A stretch of 64,000 bases of DNA, taken from contig JAKVKC010000005.1 in NCBI GenBank assembly GCA_022486705.1, positions 1-64,000 on the forward strand. The letters run 5' to 3'. This stretch comes from Solobacterium sp. (lineage in GTDB: Bacteria > Bacillota_I > Bacilli_A > Erysipelotrichales > Erysipelotrichaceae). Within the stretch, counting starts at the first letter, position 1. Each line of letters starts with the position of its first letter. Below, in pieces: positions 9,161 to 16,647 of this stretch. The notes under the pieces are model-generated. The model searched no databases, was not told the origin of the DNA, and saw only the letters and a program-made list of their open reading frames with translations. The translations under genes and the position numbers were made by a program.

Positions 9161-9530
9161 ACTGCTTCTGCTGCCTTTCATAGACAATATAAATGCAATT
9201 GCCCTCTTCAATGAAATATGCGGTATCAATATTAGAAATGAAGATCTGCGTACCAGGCGATAGGATCAGATGATCATTGATGCAGCTTAGATTTCTAAGC
9301 TTTTCCTGATAGACGAAAGTGATCTGTTCTGGATCGCATTTTATTTCATAGCTCAGCAGAAGAATGCGCCGCAGCTGGCTCAGAGCAATTTGGTCCTGGA
9401 TTTCTTCATTGAATCCTAATAAATTTTCGAATGGTTTAATGCATAAAACAGTGATTGGGATCATCGCAGCGACCACCATCAATGTGATCAGGATCTCGAT
9501 CATGGCAAATCCGCTTCGCATCCTTGGCAT
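9132..9530 (-). CDS. comGF: ComGF-like pseudopilin
   Basis: 132 aa with a type III (prepilin) signal: basic leader, cleavage site G|FAMIE with Glu at +5, and a hydrophobic helix of about 20 residues. The remainder fits the ComGF family (length, LLLSYEI and the YIVYERQ segment). It is one of the minor pseudopilins that initiate the competence pseudopilus. The ribosome binding site GGAG lies ahead of ATG at 9530, inside the end of the preceding gene, which it overlaps by 31 bases. Confidence 0.85.
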   Translation of the reverse strand: MPRMRSGFAMIEILITLMVVAAMIPITVLCIKPFENLLGFNEEIQDQIALSQLRRILLLSYEIKCDPEQITFVYQEKLRNLSCINDHLILSPGTQIFISNIDTAYFIEEGNCIYIVYERQQKQYEKILCQTN

Positions 9531-9712
9531 CTCAGATCTCCTTCCATTTCAATCTGCATCTTTTCTTCCATACGTTCCTCTTTTTCACACAGGCTTTCAT
9601 ATGTCCCTGTATGGACCGTCAGAACAGCAGAAACAATCAGAGCACAGATAGATACGATCAGGACACTGACACAGGCATCGCTGAGAAGGAAACCTCGTTC
9701 ATCTGCAAACAA
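9500..9712 (-). CDS. comGE: ComGE-like minor pseudopilin
   Basis: 70-aa protein with an N-terminal G|FLLSD prepilin-type motif and a hydrophobic helix, in the comGE position of the operon. Asp replaces the usual Glu at +5 of the mature protein. The start is TTG at 9712, supported by GGAGG five bases upstream; no in-frame ATG exists near it. It overlaps comGD by 14 bases and comGF by 31. Confidence 0.75.
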   Translation of the reverse strand: MFADERGFLLSDACVSVLIVSICALIVSAVLTVHTGTYESLCEKEERMEEKMQIEMEGDLRCQGCEADLP

Positions 9713-10007
9713 GACGGCCTCCTCCTAGTTCGATCACGATATCTTTATTGCCAAGGTGCAGTGTCATTGCCTGTGATACATTTCCCTTTTCATTGAAGGA
9801 AATATATGGTTCCCTATCTAATTCTTCCATCTGACGTTCGGCTATGGCCCTGCTCTGCGTCTCCAGATAGGCATCGCCGAAGGTATAGGATTCTGCTTTT
9901 CTGAATTCGCAGCATGGCAGGAAAATCAGCGTCATTATGCAAATGATCATGATCGTCATGCATAGTTCCAGCAGCAGAAATCCCCTATTCGATGTAAGCC
10001 TGTCCAT
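9699..10007 (-). CDS. comGD: ComGD-like minor pseudopilin
   Basis: 102 aa with short leader, G|FLLLELCMTI processing site (Glu at +5) and hydrophobic helix, followed by a globular domain with the RQMEELDRE helix. It is placed between ComGC and the ComGE-like gene, the order known from B. subtilis comG. Minor pseudopilins of this kind cap or prime the DNA-uptake pseudopilus. It overlaps comGC by 23 bases. Confidence 0.85.
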   Translation of the reverse strand: MDRLTSNRGFLLLELCMTIMIICIMTLIFLPCCEFRKAESYTFGDAYLETQSRAIAERQMEELDREPYISFNEKGNVSQAMTLHLGNKDIVIELGGGRLVCR

Positions 10008-10290
10008 CCGAGATCACTAAATTCTTCGACCCATCGCATTTCACCTGTTCTTCTGTCAATAGACCGGCATTGATCAGATCTGCAACAGATCCTGGATATT
10101 CATCATATTCCATCTTATATTGAAGAATAGCTGCATCTCCGACCTTTTCAATTGCTTTGCATCCCCTGTTATTGACAATCGTCAGTGTTTTCTGAATATT
10201 CGGCACGGTAAGCAGGAACAGCACTGAAATAATAATGATAACGATGGTCATTTCCAGAAGTGTAAACCCTTTTCGATTCTGTATTTTCAT
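9985..10290 (-). CDS. comGC: ComGC major competence pseudopilin
   Basis: 101-aa major subunit of the competence pseudopilus. It has the canonical class III signal KG|FTLLEM with Glu at +5, then a hydrophobic helix, and the ComGC-typical PNIQKTL and YPGSVADLINAGLLTE segments. The ribosome binding site GGAGGAG precedes ATG 10290. After cleavage by a prepilin peptidase (not in this window) it would polymerise outside the membrane and help bring in DNA. Confidence 0.95.
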   Translation of the reverse strand: MKIQNRKGFTLLEMTIVIIIISVLFLLTVPNIQKTLTIVNNRGCKAIEKVGDAAILQYKMEYDEYPGSVADLINAGLLTEEQVKCDGSKNLVISDGQAYIE

Positions 10291-10299
10291 TTTCTCCTC

Positions 10300-11316
10300 C
10301 TACAATGTCTGCATCATCTGAATCGGCATCAGAAGCACCTGATAGACAGATACAATGACAGCAGCTACTGCACTGTATGAAAACAGCTGTACCATTCTTG
10401 CATATACTTGAATCTCATGTTCTGTTCTTTGACTGACCATGTTCAGATATCCCTGCAGCAGCTCTTGGCAGTTAGAAGCATAGACAGCAATATGAAAGAT
10501 CCTGACCAAGGCACTTTCAGCTGTGCTTTTCTCCGCAGCCTCCGCAAGCTCCATACCTTCCTGCAGAGAAGCATCTAACTGTGAAGCAATTTCTGATACC
10601 AGCGGCTTCTGCTTCAGATCTTTCAGTATGGACAAAGCTTCTTTTGTGGCAATGCCTCTTTTCATGCATGCAAGATAAAACCGGATAAAGTCAGCGGAAG
10701 CAAATTTCACGAGCAGAGCATCTTCTTTTTTCTGCTGGATCCATCGATACGTACTCACAATGTGCTTTTTCTGCAGGAAGACCAGCATCAGAAGAATGCT
10801 GATGCCCAGCAGGATCAGCACCCCATCTGCAGCAAAAGATACCATCTTCTGAACAATCTGAATGGATGGATCCTGATAGGAAAAGCTGCTCATCATCTGC
10901 ATCATGACAGGAAACACAAATGCATTGAAGATCAGAACACCGGTATTGACACCGATGAACAGCAGGGATGGATACAGCATTCCTCTGATGATTTCTTCTT
11001 TCTGCTTCTTTTCTGACTGCTGAATTGCCAGCACTGCGGTCAGTGTATCTTTCATTGACATATACTGAATAAATCCGGCAAAATATCCTGCGTACTGTTC
11101 AGGCAGATACTGCAGCAGGATATTCTCTCCTTCCTTTCCCTGGGCAAGTTCAAGCTGAATCGCATGAACAATCTGCCGATTTTCTTTTGTTTCAGCAATT
11201 GCCAATGCATCCTGAAAACTGAAACCATTGTTCATCAGATCTGCTGCCGCGCTCAGATCGCTTTCAGTTAAGCATGTCCTCTTCGCCAAGTGCACGCGGA
11301 ATCGTTCCTTGATCAA
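10300..11316 (-). CDS. comGB: ComGB pseudopilus platform protein
   Basis: Type II secretion F/PilC-family inner-membrane protein that forms the assembly platform for the pseudopilus. Two similar T2SSF domains are visible, each with a soluble part (LMNNGFSFQDALAI; then FIRFYLACMKRGI) and membrane segments; three strongly hydrophobic stretches are present. The open frame runs upstream to 11445, but that part is the comGA gene in another frame. The best start is near TTG 11316 (AGGAAAG just upstream) or TTG 11289, so the overlap with comGA is about 30-50 bases. Confidence 0.88.
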   Translation of the reverse strand: MIKERFRVHLAKRTCLTESDLSAAADLMNNGFSFQDALAIAETKENRQIVHAIQLELAQGKEGENILLQYLPEQYAGYFAGFIQYMSMKDTLTAVLAIQQSEKKQKEEIIRGMLYPSLLFIGVNTGVLIFNAFVFPVMMQMMSSFSYQDPSIQIVQKMVSFAADGVLILLGISILLMLVFLQKKHIVSTYRWIQQKKEDALLVKFASADFIRFYLACMKRGIATKEALSILKDLKQKPLVSEIASQLDASLQEGMELAEAAEKSTAESALVRIFHIAVYASNCQELLQGYLNMVSQRTEHEIQVYARMVQLFSYSAVAAVIVSVYQVLLMPIQMMQTL

Positions 11317-12247
11317 TGCTTTCCTGGATCCTGCTCCTGAGATCTCGGAAGCCGCTGCTTGTTCTTCGATGTTCCAGATAATACCCCACCTCCTTATGAT
11401 CCATGATCTCATAGACACCGATCCGCTTTCCTTCCTCCGCTTCATACAGCCTTTGATTGGAAATGCCGTACAGTGTATCTTTCAGTTCATATTCTTTGAC
11501 TCCGAGATCGCGCATGCGCACAATGGCACTGACACAGTCCGCACTGTGTATGCTGCTGAGGACCAAATGGCCTGTCAATGCACAGCGTACGGCCATCTGA
11601 GCTGCTTCTTCATCACGGATCTCACCAATCATCAGAATATCCGGATCATGCCGCATCAGCTGTTTGATTCCTTCCCCATAGGAAAGATGCTGGCTTTCGT
11701 TGATCTGCAGCTGGATCATATGATCATTCTGTATTTCAATCGGATCCTCCAAGGTAAAGATCTTTTTATTTTCAGCCTGATTTAGGATCGTATATAAAGA
11801 TGTTGTCTTGCCGGAAGAAGTTGGGCCTGAAAGCAGAAATAGTCCACTCTTATGCATCGTTATATTCTTCAGCCACGCTACCGCATCTTTCTGCTCTGTC
11901 AGTTCTTCAATGGTCAAAAAAGGATGATTGTTCAGGATGCGAAGTACACCACTGGCAATATGATAGCTGTTAACTACAGCAAACCGCAGTGAGAGATGCA
12001 TCTTTGCAATCGTCATATCAAATCTGCCAGTCTGAGGCAGGAAAGCATTTGATACATCCATGTTTGCCCGATACATTAAATACCGGAATAAAGCAGCATC
12101 CTCCTGATTCCGCTTCAATCGCCTGATCGTATCATTGATCCGCATCTCAACCGTCACTTTCTGCTGGACGGTGTCCAATGAGAAATGAATATCTGTAACA
12201 TGATACTTCAAGGCAGCCAATAAAATTTCTTTCAGTCTTTCTTCCAT
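11264..12247 (-). CDS. comGA: ComGA pseudopilus assembly ATPase
   Basis: 327-aa PulE/VirB11-type ATPase that powers assembly of the competence pseudopilus at the cytoplasmic face. The Walker A motif SGPTSSGKTT lies near residues 139-148, followed by the Asp box, Walker B DILMIGEIRDEE and the His box LTGHLVLSSIHS. The N-terminal domain found in PilB is absent, as is usual for ComGA. It is the first gene of comGA-GG. The ribosome binding site is AGAGGGAAG. A SigH-like promoter lies just upstream, after the terminator of the neighbouring gene. Confidence 0.96.
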   Translation of the reverse strand: MEERLKEILLAALKYHVTDIHFSLDTVQQKVTVEMRINDTIRRLKRNQEDAALFRYLMYRANMDVSNAFLPQTGRFDMTIAKMHLSLRFAVVNSYHIASGVLRILNNHPFLTIEELTEQKDAVAWLKNITMHKSGLFLLSGPTSSGKTTSLYTILNQAENKKIFTLEDPIEIQNDHMIQLQINESQHLSYGEGIKQLMRHDPDILMIGEIRDEEAAQMAVRCALTGHLVLSSIHSADCVSAIVRMRDLGVKEYELKDTLYGISNQRLYEAEEGKRIGVYEIMDHKEVGYYLEHRRTSSGFRDLRSRIQESIDQGTIPRALGEEDMLN

Positions 12248-12263
12248 CTTCCCTCTATCCCTA

Positions 12264-12289
12264 TATTCACGGTTTCAAAAAAAATTCCC
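12264..12289 (-). promoter_or_regulatory. Candidate SigH/ComX-type promoter of the comG operon
   Basis: Minus-strand GGGAATTT (from 12289), about 12-13 bases, then TGAATA (12264-12269). This resembles the Bacillus SigH pattern (AGGAWWT then GAAT) rather than a SigA promoter; no SigA-like pair fits the 45-bp gap between the upstream terminator and comGA. Assigned by eye only. Confidence 0.4.
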
Positions 12290-12290
12290 A

Positions 12291-12321
12291 AAATAAAAAA
12301 AGCTCAGATCTTCTCTGAACT
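12291..12321 (-). terminator. Terminator of the MBL-fold hydrolase gene
   Basis: Minus-strand stem AGTTCAGA/TCTGAGCT with a 5-base loop followed by TTTTTT. It isolates comGA from the upstream gene. Confidence 0.88.
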
Positions 12322-12322
12322 T

Positions 12323-12913
12323 TTACTGCAGATATGGATTGCACATTTTTTCTTCATGCATAGAAGACGCCGGTCCATGCCCGGGATAGATCTGAAGATC
12401 GTTGGGCAGATCCTTCAGCTTTTTCAATGAATCAAGCATTTCCTGCTCATCTCCCGAATACAGATCCGTCCTTCCGATATCACCGGCAAAGAGCGTATCT
12501 CCTGTAAACAGCAGACTGCGATACTGGATACAGCAGGAACCTGCGGTATGGCCTGGTGTGTGATATACCTTGACGGCAAATGTCCCGATCTGATCGATCC
12601 TCTCCAGCGGGCTGACCTTAGTATAGATCGGACCGTCAAATCCTCTGCCGACCTGCTTAGGATCAGTAAGATCAAGATCTGCCGAATGCATATAGACTGG
12701 ACACTGATATGCTTCTGCCAGATCATCTACTGCTCCTGTATGATCCTCATGCCCATGTGTCAATACAATGCCGTCAATGATCTCATCCTTTTTGATATGC
12801 TTCATGATCTCTTTGGCATACCTTCCTGGATCAATGAAAAGAACATGTCCATTGTCATGCAGAATATAGCTGTTTTCCTGATATAAGCCGATCGGCAGAA
12901 TATCCAAGTTCAT
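12323..12913 (-). CDS. MBL-fold metallo-hydrolase, glyoxalase II-like
   Basis: Soluble metallo-beta-lactamase-fold hydrolase of about 196 aa. The THGHEDHTG metal motif lies near residue 55, a later HTPGHTAGS His occurs near 129, TGDTLFAGDIG carries the bridging Asp, and the terminal metal His is in YPGHGP. This matches the small YqgX/glyoxalase II-like group, whose natural substrate is usually unassigned. An ATG at 12913 matches the family start better than the in-frame TTG at 12922. No clear ribosome binding site is visible, because the rpmG terminator ends only about eight bases upstream. Confidence 0.9.
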   Translation of the reverse strand: MNLDILPIGLYQENSYILHDNGHVLFIDPGRYAKEIMKHIKKDEIIDGIVLTHGHEDHTGAVDDLAEAYQCPVYMHSADLDLTDPKQVGRGFDGPIYTKVSPLERIDQIGTFAVKVYHTPGHTAGSCCIQYRSLLFTGDTLFAGDIGRTDLYSGDEQEMLDSLKKLKDLPNDLQIYPGHGPASSMHEEKMCNPYLQ

Positions 12914-12920
12914 TGCTAAC

Positions 12921-12943
12921 AAAAAATAAGCCTATGGCTTATT
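12921..12943 (-). terminator. Terminator of rpmG
   Basis: Stem AATAAGCC/GGCTTATT with loop ATA followed by TTTTTT on the minus strand. It overlaps the rpmG stop codon. Confidence 0.85.
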
Positions 12944-13091
12944 TCTTCTCCTTATGCAGAGTCATCTTCTTGCATACTGGGCAGTATTTCTTGATTTCGA
13001 ACTTTTCTGTATGCTTACGCTTGTTCCTAGTTCCGATGTAATTCTCTTCACCGCATTCAGAACACTTAAGTGTAATATTCTCTCTAGCCAC
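12939..13091 (-). CDS. rpmG: 50S ribosomal protein L33 (zinc-ribbon form)
   Basis: A 50-aa gene, GTG start at 13091, with AGGAGG about nine bases upstream. The protein has the L33 body ([14 protein letters not shown], then KYCPVCKKM). The two CxxC pairs form the zinc-binding C+ version. Bacillota often carry C+ and C- paralogues switched by zinc status; only this one is in the window. It is divergent from ispG. Confidence 0.95.
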   Translation of the reverse strand: MARENITLKCSECGEENYIGTRNKRKHTEKFEIKKYCPVCKKMTLHKEKK

Positions 13092-13123
13092 GTGTGATCC
13101 CTCCTGACTTTTTCAGCATTTCG

Positions 13124-13153
13124 AGTATACCATAGTCAGGTGCTTAAATTCAA
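13124..13153 (-). promoter_or_regulatory. Promoter of rpmG
   Basis: TTGAAT (13148-13153), 18-bp spacer, TATACT (13124-13129) preceded by an extended TGG motif, on the minus strand. Confidence 0.7.
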
Positions 13154-13158
13154 GTGAA

Positions 13159-13201
13159 TTATCGCTTCGATCAGCGAAATTCAGCGAAATTTATGCGATA
13201 A
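13159..13201. repeat. Nested direct and inverted repeats in the rpmG-ispG intergenic region
   Basis: A 7-bp inverted pair TTATCGC (13159-13165) and GCGATAA (13195-13201) encloses two exact tandem copies of TCAGCGAAAT (13171-13190) and a smaller CGCT/AGCG dyad. The right arm overlaps the likely ispG -10 element GATAAT. The arrangement looks like a protein-binding site, possibly for control of ispG. Confidence 0.6.
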
Positions 13202-13218
13202 TAGCTAAGGAGGAATAT

Positions 13219-14286
13219 ATGAAAAGAACAGAGACAAGGCCGATATTTGTTGGAAATGTTCAGATTGGCGGTCAGAATGCCTGCATTCTGCAATCCATGA
13301 CCAACGTACCGGCAAAAGATATTGAAAAAACAGCAGCTCAGATCAATGAGCTTGAGGACAATGGCTGTCAGATAGCCAGAATTGCCGTATTGGATGAAGA
13401 AGATGCCAAAGCGATCCCTGAGATCAAAAAAAGAGTTCATCTGCCTATCGTTGCAGATATTCATTTCAACTATCTGTTAGCGCTGAAAGCAGCGGAAGGC
13501 GGCGTGGATGCCATTCGCATCAATCCCGGAAATATTGGATCAAAAGAACATACAGAAGCAGTTGTTAACGCATGCCGTGAACGCCATATTCCTATTCGCA
13601 TCGGTATCAATGGCGGATCTCTGGAAAAAGATCTGATTGAAAAGTATGGCGGACCATGTGCAGAAGCCTTTATTGAAAGTGCTGATCGGCATGTCAAGAT
13701 CCTGGAAGATCTTGACTTTCATGATATCTGTCTTTCTTTTAAAAGTTCAAATGTCGAATTGACGATTGCTGCCTATGAAGCAGCTGCTAAGCATTATCCA
13801 TATCCCCTTCACTTAGGTGTTACGGAAGCCGGCGGCTTTGCTGAATCGGCAGTAAAATCATCGGCAGCCCTTGGCACTCTGCTCCATGAAGGTATCGGTG
13901 ATACGATCCGTGTCTCTGTTTCAGCCCCGCCGAAGGATGAACTGATCATTGCCAAACAGCTGTTAAAAGCATTTGATCTCTATGACAATGTACCGGATCT
14001 GATTGCCTGTCCGACATGCGGCCGTATTCAATATGATATGCTGCCGCTGGTCAAAGAAATGGAAGCGTATATTCAGACTTTGAAAGAAGACATCACAATT
14101 GCTATTATGGGATGTCCTGTCAACGGAATACAGGAAGCCAGCCGTGCCGATGTCGGTGTTGCCGGAGGATATGACAATGCCATTCTTTTCCGCAAAGGGA
14201 AAGTCGTTCGCACAGTGCCGCAGAAAGAGATCAAGGAAGCACTGATCCATGAGATCGAATCTGTCATAGCCGAAAAGCATCAGTAA
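13219..14286 (+). CDS. ispG: (E)-4-hydroxy-3-methylbut-2-enyl-diphosphate synthase
   Basis: Penultimate enzyme of the MEP isoprenoid pathway, converting MEcPP to HMBPP with a [4Fe-4S] cluster. The 355-aa length is the bacterial form. The N-terminal TIM-barrel begins with the MTNVPAKDIEKT segment and IRINPGNIG. The C-terminal cluster domain shows CPTCGR and CPVNG with a following Glu, giving three Cys and one Glu ligands. The ribosome binding site AAGGAGG lies before ATG. It is monocistronic and followed by a strong terminator. ispH, the next enzyme, lies 2.4 kb downstream. Confidence 0.97.
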   Translation: MKRTETRPIFVGNVQIGGQNACILQSMTNVPAKDIEKTAAQINELEDNGCQIARIAVLDEEDAKAIPEIKKRVHLPIVADIHFNYLLALKAAEGGVDAIRINPGNIGSKEHTEAVVNACRERHIPIRIGINGGSLEKDLIEKYGGPCAEAFIESADRHVKILEDLDFHDICLSFKSSNVELTIAAYEAAAKHYPYPLHLGVTEAGGFAESAVKSSAALGTLLHEGIGDTIRVSVSAPPKDELIIAKQLLKAFDLYDNVPDLIACPTCGRIQYDMLPLVKEMEAYIQTLKEDITIAIMGCPVNGIQEASRADVGVAGGYDNAILFRKGKVVRTVPQKEIKEALIHEIESVIAEKHQ

Positions 14287-14311
14287 GCAATGTCTTACAG
14301 AAATAGTATCT

Positions 14312-14335
14312 GGCCAAGCTGTGCTTGGCTTTTTC
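14312..14335 (+). terminator. Terminator of ispG
   Basis: Stem GCCAAGC/GCTTGGC with loop TGT followed by TTTTTC. Confidence 0.9.
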
Positions 14336-14347
14336 TATCTGCTGTTC

Positions 14348-14371
14348 AAAAAAAGGAGCTCTTACAGCTCC
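14348..14371 (-). terminator. Terminator of the helicase-nfo operon
   Basis: Minus-strand stem GGAGCT/AGCTCC with a 5-base loop followed by TTTTTTT. It overlaps the nfo stop. Confidence 0.85.
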
Positions 14372-15225
14372 AATTTCTTTGCATCAAATTTTCCGTTCTT
14401 CAGCATTTCAATCTCAATGCCATACGGAGGTTTTTTATTGATATATGGTGTTTCCAATATCTTAGCTATGTTTTCAGTTCGCTGATTGACTGCAATCTGA
14501 TGCAGAACATCAAAGCCAATCGTACCAAGACCGATATTTGCATGTCGGTCTTTCTTCATGCCTTTTGCATTCTTGGAGTCATTGAGATGAATGACATGCA
14601 GCCGCGAAAGTCCAATTGTATGGTCAAACGAATCCAGCACATCATCAAAATCTGTGAGATCATATCCCGCATCATTGATATGGCATGTATCCAAGCATAC
14701 ACCATAGCGTTCATTCTGCTGCAGTCCGGCAAGTATCTCGGCGAGCTGTTCAAAGCGGAAGCCTACTTCACTCCCCTTGCCTGACATTGTCTCCAGGGCA
14801 ATCGTCACATCGGATGGCACATCGACTAGATTCAGCTGATGGATGATCGTCTGTATCCCGGTCGGCAGATCAGTAACTGTATACGCGCCCGGATGAAGGA
14901 CAAGATATCTTGCACCGATCTCATGCACACGCTGGATCTCCTGCTGCAGAAAGCTCACAGACAGTTCCGCGACCTCCGGCTTAACAGAATTAGCTGGGTT
15001 GATAATGTATGGTGCATGTATGATCATGCGTTCCATAGACATTCCGTTTTCAGCCATCAGTCCAGCAGCATCAGCTGCTTTCAGCTGAGAGATCGGCTTG
15101 CGTATCGTATTCTGCGGCGCTCCGGTATATACCATGCATGCATCAGCGCCATAGGACAATGCCTCTTTGACAGAGCCAAGCAGATACTCGGGCGCCTTCA
15201 TCTGCACGTGGCAGCCTAGGATCAC
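14362..15225 (-). CDS. nfo: Endonuclease IV (AP endonuclease)
   Basis: 287-aa zinc enzyme of base-excision repair that cuts 5' of abasic sites. Family motifs are GCHVQMKAPEYLL at the start, the LVLHPGAYT metal site, ALETMSGKGSEVG, VCLDTCHINDAGYD and KDRHANIGLGTIG near the end. These supply the His, Glu and Asp zinc ligands. The start overlaps the stop of the DEAD-box helicase gene by 4 bases, so the two are co-translated. Confidence 0.97.
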   Translation of the reverse strand: MILGCHVQMKAPEYLLGSVKEALSYGADACMVYTGAPQNTIRKPISQLKAADAAGLMAENGMSMERMIIHAPYIINPANSVKPEVAELSVSFLQQEIQRVHEIGARYLVLHPGAYTVTDLPTGIQTIIHQLNLVDVPSDVTIALETMSGKGSEVGFRFEQLAEILAGLQQNERYGVCLDTCHINDAGYDLTDFDDVLDSFDHTIGLSRLHVIHLNDSKNAKGMKKDRHANIGLGTIGFDVLHQIAVNQRTENIAKILETPYINKKPPYGIEIEMLKNGKFDAKKLEL

Positions 15226-16592
15226 GAACCTGACCGTTCCTTCCTTGCATTTTCACGATACATAGCCTTTTTCTCATCCTTGATCTTAGCCCGGATCATA
15301 TCTCTTTTCTTATGACGATAGATACGGTCAATCTCATTCTTTCTCTTTTTCTTATAGCCTGGCTTAACTTTTGTATGCTTGCGATTGTTGTAGACCATCG
15401 CAATTTTTTTGTCGAGCTCATCGTCTTCCTTGCGCATATGCTTCTGTCCATATGGGCGCAGTGTCTGCCATCCTGTCGATCTGAAGCGCATATGATCAAA
15501 ACGGATGCCGCGTTTCATTAAAGAACGGATGGAAGCATCGTCTTCCTCTTTATACAATGCATAGCATGTTCCGGAAGAACCAGCTCTGCCTGTACGTCCG
15601 GCACGATGTACATAATATTCCAGATCATTTGGAAAGCCGCAGCTGATGACATGAGATACTTCACCGATATCAATTCCTCTGGCCGCAAGATCTGTTGCAA
15701 CAACATAGGTATCTTCTGCATTGGCAATCGACTTCATTGCCTGTTTTCTCTGCCGCGATGTCAGATCACCATGAAGCTCTGTAACAGAAATACCGTTCTG
15801 CCGCAGTTCATCAGCAATCTCACTTGCCGCTGTACGTGTATTGGCAAAGATCAGACAGACATACGGATTGAAGCCCGGCAGAATGCTCATGATTGTTTCC
15901 GCATAGCTGTGATGATAGCATGGCACCAGAACATGGTGGATATCCGGATTGAAGCGTACTGACTCTCCGATCTGATATGTAATAGGATGCTTCATATATT
16001 TCTTGATGAACGGCTTCAGCTGATCCGGCATCGTTGCCGAAAAGGCAAGCATCTGAAGCTTATCGCCCAATCTGCCGGCAAAGGCATCGATCTCATCCAA
16101 GAAGCCAAATTCCAAAGTCATATCTGCTTCATCAACAACCAGCATGGAAGCATTTTCAATTCTCAATGCGCCCTCATTCAGGAAAAGATCTTTGATCCTG
16201 CCTGGCGTACCGATAGCGATATGAGGCTGACGATTTCTCAGCTGGTCAATATCCTTCTGGCGATCCTGACCGCCGATATACAGCTGTACACGCAGTCTTG
16301 GATCTGCCTTTTCCATGACTCTGGCCATCTCATAGATCTGCGCCGCCAGTTCTCTGGTCGGTGCCGTGATCACAGCCTGGCATTCTTCCTGCTCCGGATC
16401 GACCTTTTCCATGATTGGGATCAGATAGGCATGGCTCTTGCCGGATCCCGTCGCTGAAAGGCCAATCACATCCTTTCCCTTCAATGCAGAAGGAATCACT
16501 TCTTCCTGGATCGGTGTCGGATCTTTAAAATGATTGAGCTCAATAAATTTTCTTGTTTCTGGTCTTAAATTAAAATCTTCAAATTTTTTCAT
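15222..16592 (-). CDS. DEAD-box RNA helicase, CshB-like
   Basis: 456-aa ATP-dependent RNA helicase. All core motifs are present in order: Q motif (FKDPTPIQ), motif I ATGSGKS, Ia PTRELAA, Ib TPGRI, II DEAD (VVDEADM), III SAT, IV, V, and VI HRAGRTGRAG. The final 80 residues are a Lys/Arg-rich tail typical of Bacillota helicases acting in ribosome assembly or cold adaptation. It overlaps nfo by 4 bases. It is divergent from ispH across 55 bp that contain a perfect dyad. Confidence 0.93.
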   Translation of the reverse strand: MKKFEDFNLRPETRKFIELNHFKDPTPIQEEVIPSALKGKDVIGLSATGSGKSHAYLIPIMEKVDPEQEECQAVITAPTRELAAQIYEMARVMEKADPRLRVQLYIGGQDRQKDIDQLRNRQPHIAIGTPGRIKDLFLNEGALRIENASMLVVDEADMTLEFGFLDEIDAFAGRLGDKLQMLAFSATMPDQLKPFIKKYMKHPITYQIGESVRFNPDIHHVLVPCYHHSYAETIMSILPGFNPYVCLIFANTRTAASEIADELRQNGISVTELHGDLTSRQRKQAMKSIANAEDTYVVATDLAARGIDIGEVSHVISCGFPNDLEYYVHRAGRTGRAGSSGTCYALYKEEDDASIRSLMKRGIRFDHMRFRSTGWQTLRPYGQKHMRKEDDELDKKIAMVYNNRKHTKVKPGYKKKRKNEIDRIYRHKKRDMIRAKIKDEKKAMYRENARKERSGS

Positions 16593-16613
16593 ATTGCCAC
16601 CTATAATGAGTAT

Positions 16614-16627
16614 ACTGTATTTACAGT
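16614..16627. promoter_or_regulatory. Operator-like perfect dyad between the helicase gene and ispH
   Basis: ACTGTA-TT-TACAGT, a 6-bp perfect inverted repeat. It lies just downstream of a plus-strand -10 TATAAT (16602-16607; -35 TTCAAA 16578-16583) for ispH. It also abuts the minus-strand -10 TATACT (16609-16614) of the helicase. The position suits a repressor of one or both genes; no regulator can be named. Confidence 0.5.
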
Positions 16628-16647
16628 TTTAAAAGAAAGGTACTGCC

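Noticed and set aside
11317-11445. Long N-terminus of ComGB
   Set aside because: The added residues are the 3' part of comGA read in another frame and do not resemble ComGB.
16614-16627. LexA (SOS) box
   Set aside because: ACTGTATTTACAGT has four bases between CTGT and ACAG, not eight, and does not fit the Bacillota LexA consensus.
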